The translations under genes were made by a program, and so were the position numbers. A DNA stretch of 47,312 nt from NCBI GenBank assembly GCA_016196225.1, contig JACPXZ010000002.1:1-47312 (forward strand), in the 5' to 3' direction. Below the pieces are notes generated by a model, which was not told the origin of the DNA, searched no databases, and saw only the letters and a program-made list of their open reading frames with translations. Shown piece after piece: positions 8,927-15,649 of this stretch; position 1 is the stretch's first letter; each line of letters starts with the position of its first letter. The DNA is from Candidatus Peregrinibacteria bacterium. GTDB taxonomy: Bacteria; Patescibacteriota; Gracilibacteria; Peribacterales; Peribacteraceae.

Positions 8927-10267
8927 TTATGAAACTTCTGTCTTTCCTCTATCCGCCGTTCGTAAAAGTATCCCTTCACCAGATGGACTGACATCCGGTG
9001 GATCAATTTCATCCCTTACCCTTGTCTCGGGTAAAAATTGAAGGAGCGGGAGAGGCAGGAGGCTACTTAAGATCGCAATCCACATAACCTTATCGAGGTG
9101 AATGTAATTTGCGGCAACCCCTTCGGACGCCTGATGAATGTCAAATGCGACGGAGAGGAGACCTCCTCCAAGATCCGATATCGCAAGGCCGATATTGGCG
9201 AGGCTGGCAAGGAGTGCGAACATTGTGGCTTCCACTCCTTTGGGACAGATCCGTGCGATGAGGACCATGAGCGGAAGAAAGCCGATTTCGGAGAGCGGGG
9301 CGGAGATCAACGTATCGGCCATCGCAAATAGTTTTGGGCTGACCCCAAGGACGTTATACCACCCATAAATGAGACCGAGTGTGGGGAGACTCAAGATGAC
9401 ACTTGCAATCATGATCCAAAAGAAGAGTACGCGGAGCGGCACGGACAGAAGGAATTTTCGGAAGACCAGTACGCCGACGATGCCCATGACATGGGAGATC
9501 ACGCTCAATCGTCCAAAGAACTCCGGCTCAAAGTGGAGTTCATCAATCAAAAAGTATGAGAATGCGCCCCCACTCGAAGGGGTAGAGCGCCAAACGAAGA
9601 GGAAGAGAGCGGCCCAGAGGAGTCCGGGTGAGAGCGCGGATCGGATGCTCTGCCATGTCTCCCGGAGAGAAAATGTTGACAAAAGTCCCGGCGTTTCTTT
9701 GATCAGGAGCGCCATGATGCAGGTAAGGAGGGGAAGGGTGCCGGTGATGAAGAACACATTCCGGGCGCCGATCAGTTCGACCAGGATCCCAGAAAGGTAT
9801 GCGACGATCAGTGCGCCTGTAAGGAGTGCGGCACGACAAATACTTTGCAATTGTCCGGCTTTACGTTGGGTGGGACTACGCTCGGCGACGATCCCGTCTA
9901 CGATGACATCCGCAAGGGCGAATCCCATGCCGGAGATGAACACTGCCCCGAATGCTCCCCAAAAATTTTGCACCCACGTTGCCATGGAGAAGTACCCCGC
10001 AGACCCGAGTAATCCTGCGAAGATAAGATAGGGTTTGCGGCGAAGGCCAAAAACGGGAGTCCGATCGGAGAAGAATCCATAGAGCGGTTTGATGCTCCAC
10101 GGGATGAGGGCGATCGATCCGAGAATCGATGTTTGGGGGATCGTGAGACCCAAGTCTTCTTTAAAGTAAAACGTTGTCGCTACCCCCGCGAGAGAGACGG
10201 CTCCCGCGATAAAATATACGAATGGGATGAGGATACCGGTGAGGTCCCGTTTCATAGGAGCAATCAT
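8927..10267 (-). CDS. Folate-biopterin transporter family (BT1) MFS protein
   Basis: About 446 residues with twelve hydrophobic helices. The segment IPWSIKPLYGFFSDRTPVFG followed by RRKPYLIFAGLLG is the signature of BT1/FBT carriers, which import folates or pterins in plants, protists and cyanobacteria. Start: an ATG at 10267 overlaps the purD stop (ATGA); a second ATG at 10255 is also plausible. It is the last gene of the tmk-folD-GGQ-purF-purD block, which supports a folate-related substrate. Family assignment is from motif; substrate is inferred. Confidence 0.8.
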   Translation of the reverse strand: MIAPMKRDLTGILIPFVYFIAGAVSLAGVATTFYFKEDLGLTIPQTSILGSIALIPWSIKPLYGFFSDRTPVFGLRRKPYLIFAGLLGSAGYFSMATWVQNFWGAFGAVFISGMGFALADVIVDGIVAERSPTQRKAGQLQSICRAALLTGALIVAYLSGILVELIGARNVFFITGTLPLLTCIMALLIKETPGLLSTFSLRETWQSIRSALSPGLLWAALFLFVWRSTPSSGGAFSYFLIDELHFEPEFFGRLSVISHVMGIVGVLVFRKFLLSVPLRVLFFWIMIASVILSLPTLGLIYGWYNVLGVSPKLFAMADTLISAPLSEIGFLPLMVLIARICPKGVEATMFALLASLANIGLAISDLGGGLLSVAFDIHQASEGVAANYIHLDKVMWIAILSSLLPLPLLQFLPETRVRDEIDPPDVSPSGEGILLRTADRGKTEVS

Positions 10268-11634
10268 AGCGCGGAACGGAGGCGCCGCATAAGATCGATC
10301 CTTTTTTGAATGAGTGCGTGGGTGCCGATGTCCGAGCGAAATCGAACAGGGCCTTGCACTTGTTCGCATAATTTCTGTGCGATGGACTCCGCTTCGGAGA
10401 TCGTTTTGCCAATGCCGACGATTCCTACTGTTCGCGAGGTGCCAAGCCGCAGTGTTCCATCAGGGTCTTGAGAAATGTCTCCGTAATACATGCGGGACTC
10501 TCTTTTTATATTTGGAAATCGCACTTCTTTTCCAAGCTGTTCTTTTTTATCCGGATAACTTTCCGGAACGATATATTTACAAACAGTCGCTTTTTTTGCG
10601 AATCGGACCATTTCCTCCGTAAGTTCTCCGCTCAAGATCCCCTGACAGATCGCGACAAAATCTGAGTCCAGAATGGAGAGAATATTCAGCGCTTCCGGAT
10701 CACCAAAGCGGCAATTGAATTCGATAAGTTTTATGCCATCCCGCGTCGCCATATACCCTCCATAGAGAATTCCCTTATAACATATTCCCTCTCCCTTTAA
10801 AGGGAGAGGGTTAGGGTGAGGGTTGAATTCATGTTGCAATGCCTCCACGGTCAAGCGCTGAATTTCCTTCGCCCGTTCCACGTCTGCGATTTTCAAAAAA
10901 GGCAGGGAATGATTCGCATCCGAGTATGTTCCCATACCGCCGGTGTTTGGCCCCGTATCTTTGTCGTATGCGCGCTTGTGGTCTTGCACGAGAGGGCAGT
11001 GGATAACATGCGAGCCATCGACAAACGACATCAAACTAAATTCACATCCGGTGAGTTTTTCTTCCACGACAACCTGTCCGCATTCCTCGATACATCGCAG
11101 GGCGTAGGTTATGCCTTCTCTGGTGGTCGCAAGATGCTCTCCGGATACTTTTACCCCCTTACCACCCTTCAAAGCATCATATTTGACGACGTACTCTCCC
11201 CATAATTCTTGTTCTATAAAATTGTTCAAAATTTTGCTGTTCTCTTTCGTAAAAACTTTAAATTTTGGTGAGCAATCTATATCGTATTTTTGGAGGAGAT
11301 CACGGGCGAATCCTTTGCTGGATTCGAGCCGAGCAAGCATTTTTTTCGGTGCAACGGTGGGAATACCGTTTTCTTCAAGGAGATCAGCGATCCCTGCGGC
11401 GATCGGGTCTTCGGGTCCGATGATTGCGAGATTAGGTTTGGTGCGTTTTGCTATTAAAAGAAGCCGATCAAGATTGGTAAGACTGCGTTCAATAAATTGC
11501 TCCTCGGCGAGTTCTTTTATCCCGGGATTGGCGGTTGTGGCAATGGAAACAATATCTGGATGTTGCGGACTGTGTTTGAGGGCATCGGCAATGGCGTGAC
11601 CACGGGCAGAGGACGTCATCAAGAGTATGCGCAT
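10264..11634 (-). CDS. purD: Phosphoribosylamine-glycine ligase
   Basis: 456 residues. GAR synthetase, the second step of de novo purine synthesis, joins glycine to phosphoribosylamine using ATP. It has the N-terminal pre-ATP-grasp fold, the ATP-grasp KYDALKGGKGV (~151-161), the signature TGPNTGGMGTY (~228-237) and the metal-binding EFNCRFGDPE (~305-314). Residues ~271-283 (NPHPNPLPLKGEG) are not purD sequence: they are translated from a dispersed repeat inserted in frame. The gene starts 3 bp after the purF stop. Confidence 0.95.
   Translation of the reverse strand: MRILLMTSSARGHAIADALKHSPQHPDIVSIATTANPGIKELAEEQFIERSLTNLDRLLLIAKRTKPNLAIIGPEDPIAAGIADLLEENGIPTVAPKKMLARLESSKGFARDLLQKYDIDCSPKFKVFTKENSKILNNFIEQELWGEYVVKYDALKGGKGVKVSGEHLATTREGITYALRCIEECGQVVVEEKLTGCEFSLMSFVDGSHVIHCPLVQDHKRAYDKDTGPNTGGMGTYSDANHSLPFLKIADVERAKEIQRLTVEALQHEFNPHPNPLPLKGEGICYKGILYGGYMATRDGIKLIEFNCRFGDPEALNILSILDSDFVAICQGILSGELTEEMVRFAKKATVCKYIVPESYPDKKEQLGKEVRFPNIKRESRMYYGDISQDPDGTLRLGTSRTVGIVGIGKTISEAESIAQKLCEQVQGPVRFRSDIGTHALIQKRIDLMRRLRSAL
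10787..10822. repeat. Dispersed palindromic repeat inside purD
   Basis: The perfect palindrome CCCTCTCCCTTTAAAGGGAG continues into AGGGTTAGGGTGAGGG. It is read in frame as PHPNPLPLKGEG. Relatives occur in mnmA, twice in the 20.3-20.95 kb glycosyltransferase, before it, and near 47.1 kb. Confidence 0.8.
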
Positions 11635-11637
11635 GAT

Positions 11638-13122
11638 TTAGATGATAATGAGATTTTGTCCTTCGTCCTCATAGGACTCCCGTGTTTCTTTTCGGATTTT
11701 TCCCATACGCCGAAGGAGGGCGGGAGTGACCTCGGGGGTTGCGTAAGTGCCGGAAAAGTATCCGTCACTAAAGCATTTGATGGCGGGGTTCCCATAGCGC
11801 ACAGCATCCCGCACGTCTTCAAGATCGCCGTAGAAGAGCGCGTCCGCACCGATGAATTTCCGTATTTCTTCGATACTTTTTTTGGCGCCGATCAGCTCAT
11901 CGAAGGTTGGCATATCAATCCCATAGACATCGGGGCTGATAATAGGAGGAGAAGCAGAAGCAAAATATACTTTTTTGGCTCCGGCTAAACGCGCAATTTG
12001 TACAATTTTTTTACTCGTATTTCCACGGACAATCGAATCATCGACCAAAAGAACATTGTTCCCTTTAAATTCGAGTTCGATGGGATGGAGCTTGAAACGG
12101 AGACTTCGTTTGCGAAGCGGTTGCCCTGGCATGATGAATGTCCGGGCGATGTAACGGTTTTTGATAAACCCTTCGCGGTAGCGGATACCGAGTTTGTCCG
12201 CGAGCCCCGTTGCCATGGCGCGGCCAGTGTCGGGAATGGGGATAATGGAATCAATCGTAAGATTGGCACTGCGAATTTTTTTGGCGAGAGCTTCCCCCAT
12301 CCGGATGCGCGCTTTGTAAACCGACACCTTGTCGAGAGTCGAATCGGGTGCGGCGAGATAGACCCATTCAAAAAGACAGGGGGAAAAATTCGCGCGTTGG
12401 CATTCGTGACTAAAAAGCCTCCCCTTTGTATCGATGAAGATCGCTTCGCCGGGGTTGATGTCACGAATGAATGAAAAATCGAGAGCGGCCATGGCGGTGT
12501 TCTCGGAGGAAACGACATAGTGTATTTCTTTTCCATGGTGACGTTTTCCAAGCTGCAGGGGACGGATGCCGTGGGGATCGCGAAAGGCGAGGATACCGCC
12601 GCCGCCGATGAGCGCGACAACCGAATACGCTCCCGTGCAGGTTTTCATCACGCTCGTCACCGCTTTGAAGATATGGTCGGGTGTAATACGTTTGGGGTGA
12701 GTTTTTTCCAGTGCGACAGCAAGGATATTCAAAAGTACTTCCGAATCCGAGTCTGTGTTGAGGTGGCGGTAGTGATCGCTCACGAGGCGACTCCGAAGTT
12801 CTTCGGCATTGGTCAAATTACCATTGTGGGCGAGGGCGATCCCAAAGGGGGTATTCACGAAAAACGGTTGCGCCTCGAATTCACTATTGCATCCGGCGGT
12901 AGGGTAGCGGACATGCCCGATGCCCATGTTCCCTTTCAGGCGCAGGAGAGATTTGATGTGGAAGACTTCACGGACGAGGCCGTTCCCTTTTTTGAGATGG
13001 AACTGGCTGTTATACGTGATGATCCCGGCGGCATCCTGTCCCCGATGCTGCAGGAGAATAAGACCGTCATAGAGATCATGAATCGCATTCTTTGGGCCGG
13101 TGACCGCAAGGATGCCACACAC
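11638..13122 (-). CDS. purF: Amidophosphoribosyltransferase
   Basis: The first committed step of purine synthesis (PRPP plus glutamine to phosphoribosylamine). The N-terminal nucleophile Cys sits in CGILAVTG, followed by LLQHRGQDAAGI; the PRPP loop is VLLVDDSIVRGNTSKK. The start is ambiguous. A GTG at 13122 places Cys directly after the initiator, as in E. coli PurF (MCGI), and begins 16 bp after the GGQ-protein stop. An ATG at 13179 would give a 20-residue propeptide and a 41-bp overlap. I prefer GTG. No 4Fe-4S cluster cysteines were noted. Confidence 0.93.
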   Translation of the reverse strand: MCGILAVTGPKNAIHDLYDGLILLQHRGQDAAGIITYNSQFHLKKGNGLVREVFHIKSLLRLKGNMGIGHVRYPTAGCNSEFEAQPFFVNTPFGIALAHNGNLTNAEELRSRLVSDHYRHLNTDSDSEVLLNILAVALEKTHPKRITPDHIFKAVTSVMKTCTGAYSVVALIGGGGILAFRDPHGIRPLQLGKRHHGKEIHYVVSSENTAMAALDFSFIRDINPGEAIFIDTKGRLFSHECQRANFSPCLFEWVYLAAPDSTLDKVSVYKARIRMGEALAKKIRSANLTIDSIIPIPDTGRAMATGLADKLGIRYREGFIKNRYIARTFIMPGQPLRKRSLRFKLHPIELEFKGNNVLLVDDSIVRGNTSKKIVQIARLAGAKKVYFASASPPIISPDVYGIDMPTFDELIGAKKSIEEIRKFIGADALFYGDLEDVRDAVRYGNPAIKCFSDGYFSGTYATPEVTPALLRRMGKIRKETRESYEDEGQNLIII

Positions 13123-13138
13123 GGGTAGGGGAAGTATA

Positions 13139-13561
13139 TCACTCTTCCAGGCTCTTATGCCATGCGGAGGAGCGGGCATCTTTAATGGAGCCGCGCGCTT
13201 TTTTTTGACGAAGTGTTTTTTCTTTGGCTCCCCCCCGACGCAGGCGTCGGGATTGGCGCTCGCGGTGCGCCGTTCTCGCAATATTCTCATCGGCGGTCTT
13301 CTTTATTTGTTCAATTTTTTTGATCAGCATTTTGTAGGCCAGAATGCGGTTTTTATGTTGTTCGCGATTTTTTTGTACCCGCAAATTTATTCCTGTTGGC
13401 GTGTGGGTAAGTTCCACGCACGAGCTCGTTTTATTCTTCTTTTGTCCTCCGGGTCCGGTCCCTCGGATGAAATGCTCTTCGCAGTCCTCGGGGAGAATGC
13501 CTAAGTTCGTAGCCTCTTGTAGAAGGTCTTCGGGAAGATCGGGAGGGAAGTGGGAGGGCAT
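13139..13561 (-). CDS. Stand-alone GGQ-domain peptidyl-tRNA hydrolase (RF-1 domain)
   Basis: 140 residues containing only the catalytic domain of release factors: GTGPGGQKKNKTSSCVELTH with GGQ at 38-40, then a Lys/Arg-rich C-terminal tail (KTLRQKKARGSIKDA). It lacks the codon-recognition domain, as do ArfB/YaeJ and mitochondrial C12orf65-type proteins, which free peptides from stalled ribosomes. A rescue role is inferred; it could also be a truncated RF paralogue. It lies between folD and purF on the same strand. Confidence 0.85.
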   Translation of the reverse strand: MPSHFPPDLPEDLLQEATNLGILPEDCEEHFIRGTGPGGQKKNKTSSCVELTHTPTGINLRVQKNREQHKNRILAYKMLIKKIEQIKKTADENIARTAHRERQSRRLRRGGAKEKTLRQKKARGSIKDARSSAWHKSLEE

Positions 13562-13564
13562 AGA

Positions 13565-13600
13565 GGAATGTAAAATGCAAAATGTAAAATGAAAAATGAA
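13565..13600. repeat. Short A-rich tandem repeat (AAAATG units)
   Basis: Near-repeats of TAAAATGCAAAATG and TAAAATGAAAAATG fill the 41-bp gap between folD and the GGQ gene. The same text recurs at about 19784-19803 between groES and groEL. Confidence 0.6.
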
Positions 13601-13602
13601 GA

Positions 13603-14454
13603 TTAGGTATTTTTTTGTTGCTCCTTCGCCCTCACGACATTCCGAATCAAGCTGGCGACGGTCATGGGTCCGACGCCGCCGGGTACGGGAGTGATCGCGG
13701 AGGCGATTTCTTTTATGGCATCAAAATCGGTGTCCCCGACAATTTTTTCTGTCTCGGTTCGGTTGACACCTACGTCGATGACCACTGCACCCTTTTTCAC
13801 CATATCGTTGGTGACAAATTTTGGGATCCCCACTGCTGCGACGAGAAGATCGGCATCTAAAGTCTTTTGTCTCAAGTCTGATGTCTTGCTATGACATACG
13901 GTTACCGTTGCATCTCTGTTCAGCAGCATAATCGCCAACGGTTTTCCTACAATATTGCTCCGTCCGACGATTACCGCGTGTTTGCCCGCAATCGGGATTT
14001 TATAATATTCAAGGAGGGCGATGATCCCGGCGGGGGTGGCGGGAGGGAGAGTTTCGAATTCGGTCGAGAGAAATATTTTTCCGAGATTGTAGGCCGTGAA
14101 TCCGTCCACGTCTTTGCGCGGATCGATGGCGCGGAACACAAGAGGAGTTGCTTGACGAAGGTGGGGGGGAAGGGGGAGTTGGATGATGAATCCCGTTGTC
14201 TTGGGATCGCGATTGAGGTCTTCAATGGTTTGGAAGAGTTTGTCGATTGGTGTTTCAAACGGGAGCTCCCGGTGCTCTGCCTCGAGTCCGATCTTTGCAC
14301 AGGTCTCGATCTTTTTTTTGATATAACTCATGGATGCCGCTTCCTTCCCGATCTGGACAATCACCAGCTTGGGTTTCAGCTTTTTGATCGATGGCTTGAG
14401 AGATTCTAAAAGAGCTTCAGCGGCTTTGTTGCCATCAAGAATTGTTGCAGACAT
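13603..14454 (-). CDS. folD: Methylenetetrahydrofolate dehydrogenase/cyclohydrolase
   Basis: 283 residues, the family's usual length. FolD interconverts 5,10-methylene-, methenyl- and 10-formyl-THF, feeding purine and thymidylate synthesis. The catalytic-Lys block is YIKKKIETCAKIGL, the substrate loop QLPLPPHL, the dinucleotide motif VGRSNIVGKPLA, and the end signature ITPVPGGVGPMTVASL. A TGC-TATCAT box ends 6 nt before the ATG. Confidence 0.96.
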   Translation of the reverse strand: MSATILDGNKAAEALLESLKPSIKKLKPKLVIVQIGKEAASMSYIKKKIETCAKIGLEAEHRELPFETPIDKLFQTIEDLNRDPKTTGFIIQLPLPPHLRQATPLVFRAIDPRKDVDGFTAYNLGKIFLSTEFETLPPATPAGIIALLEYYKIPIAGKHAVIVGRSNIVGKPLAIMLLNRDATVTVCHSKTSDLRQKTLDADLLVAAVGIPKFVTNDMVKKGAVVIDVGVNRTETEKIVGDTDFDAIKEIASAITPVPGGVGPMTVASLIRNVVRAKEQQKNT

Positions 14455-14460
14455 GGGAGA

Positions 14461-14466
14461 ATGATA
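14461..14466 (-). promoter_or_regulatory. Extended -10 box of folD, leaderless-type
   Basis: TGC-TATCAT read leftward, with only TCTCCC between it and the folD ATG. Confidence 0.45.
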
Positions 14467-14490
14467 GCAGATGTTCCTTCGATTTTTTCG

Positions 14491-14532
14491 TAAGGGGGAT
14501 AGGGAACCTTGTCCGGTTCCCTTTCCCCCTTA
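14491..14532. repeat. Strong inverted repeat between tmk and folD
   Basis: Two 18-base arms (TAAGGGGGATAGGGAACC and GGTTCCCTTTCCCCCTTA, one mismatch) with a 6-base loop. It lies after the tmk stop and before the folD promoter. No T-run follows on either strand, so it is either an atypical terminator of tmk or another mobile palindrome. Confidence 0.6.
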
Positions 14533-14594
14533 CAACCCCTTACCCTCCTGACGCAATCGTAAAAAGAGACCGAATGCACAGGAGGAAATGTGTA

Positions 14595-15182
14595 TTAAAG
14601 ATTTTTGGAAACAATCTCAAGAATCTTTTTTGACACCTCATTCTTATTTCCTGATGTATCCACAACGTGGATGGAAGGATCTTCCTTCGCGAGACGTTCG
14701 TACGCCGCGTATACCTTTTGTTGGAGATCGGTCGCTTCGAGAGAATCTTTATTCTCCCGCCGTGCGACGCGTTCAAGGCATACAGAAAGTGGCGGGAGGA
14801 GGAAAATCGTACAGTCAGGTTGAATAAATTTGTTGTTCGTATTTTTGAGCCAATCTCTGTCACATCCGAGTGCTTCACCGTATGCAATGGTGGAATGGGA
14901 GTAGCGGTCGGAGATGACAACGGTGTTCTGATGAAGAGCATCGCGGATGAACGTTTGATGCATTGCGCGATCCGCAGTGAAGAGGAGCTGGAGGGCATCG
15001 GGAGGGAGAGGGGTATGTTCTCCCTTGAGTTGTATGCGAATAAACTTCCCAATCGGTCCGTCGGTCGGTTCTGCGGTGAGGACGATATTTTTCCCCTGAG
15101 AACGGAGAGTTGAAGCAAGGAGCCCTGAGTGGAGCGTCGTCCCGCTCCCGTCGGGTCCTTCGAGGACAATGAATGGAGCCAT
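14595..15182 (-). CDS. tmk: Thymidylate kinase
   Basis: 195 residues. It phosphorylates dTMP to dTDP. The P-loop GPDGSGTT is at residues 9-16, the DR(Y/S) motif is DRYSHSTIAYGEALG, and the LID region RRENKDSLE precedes a typical KVYAAYERLAKED. Start at 15182: TAGAAT at 15189-15194 and GGGAG lie directly upstream. It opens the folate/purine block and is divergent from the small membrane protein before the Clp-like gene. Confidence 0.94.
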   Translation of the reverse strand: MAPFIVLEGPDGSGTTLHSGLLASTLRSQGKNIVLTAEPTDGPIGKFIRIQLKGEHTPLPPDALQLLFTADRAMHQTFIRDALHQNTVVISDRYSHSTIAYGEALGCDRDWLKNTNNKFIQPDCTIFLLPPLSVCLERVARRENKDSLEATDLQQKVYAAYERLAKEDPSIHVVDTSGNKNEVSKKILEIVSKNL

Positions 15183-15188
15183 GCTCCC

Positions 15189-15213
15189 ATTCTAGCCTTT
15201 TTTGTGCTATAAT
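15189..15213. promoter_or_regulatory. Divergent -10 boxes, tmk / membrane-Clp operon
   Basis: Leftward TAGAAT (15189-15194) is 6 nt from the tmk ATG. Rightward TGC-TATAAT (15208-15213), an extended -10, is 13 nt from the ATG at 15227. No good -35 boxes are seen. Confidence 0.5.
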
Positions 15214-15226
15214 CATGAGATTCTCT

Positions 15227-15649
15227 ATGCAACAAACAACCTTCGTTGACCGATATGCATTACTATGGACAACTCTTTGGGGATTTGTCTCATGGTACAT
15301 CGGCGAAAAACCCGTCCGGATCTTCCAGCGTTACTGGGATTATACAACCGCTTTTGCAGAGATATTTTCATTTATTTTTTTACTGAAGACACTTTTTGCA
15401 CCCTGGAAGAATATTACCGATGTCAAAAAGAAATCCGGTTTTGATCTCTCGCAGTGGGGTCAGCGGGTTGTGCTCAATATAACATCCCGTGTGGTCGGCA
15501 TGATCGTTCGGATGATCGCGCTGATCACCGGTGTCGTTATCGAAGTTCTTTTGCTCGCGGGATTTGTTTTTTTGAGTGTGGCATGGTTTGCATATCCGGC
15601 TCTCGCCGTTATTGCGGTGACATTTCTTACACGTTCCCTATTGTCGTAG
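15227..15649 (+). CDS. Small membrane protein upstream of Clp-like ATPase
   Basis: About 140 residues with three hydrophobic segments (residues about 12-30, 42-57 and a long C-terminal pair). No known family recognised. The start is taken at ATG 15227 because the -10 TATAAT at 15208-15213 makes the in-frame ATG at 15215 too close for transcription. Its TAG is immediately followed by the ATG of the AAA+ gene (TAGATG), so the two are tightly coupled and may form a membrane complex. Confidence 0.75.
   Translation: MQQTTFVDRYALLWTTLWGFVSWYIGEKPVRIFQRYWDYTTAFAEIFSFIFLLKTLFAPWKNITDVKKKSGFDLSQWGQRVVLNITSRVVGMIVRMIALITGVVIEVLLLAGFVFLSVAWFAYPALAVIAVTFLTRSLLS

Noticed and set aside
12520-13128. Rightward ORF opposite purF
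   Set aside because: Shadow of purF; no domain or start signal.
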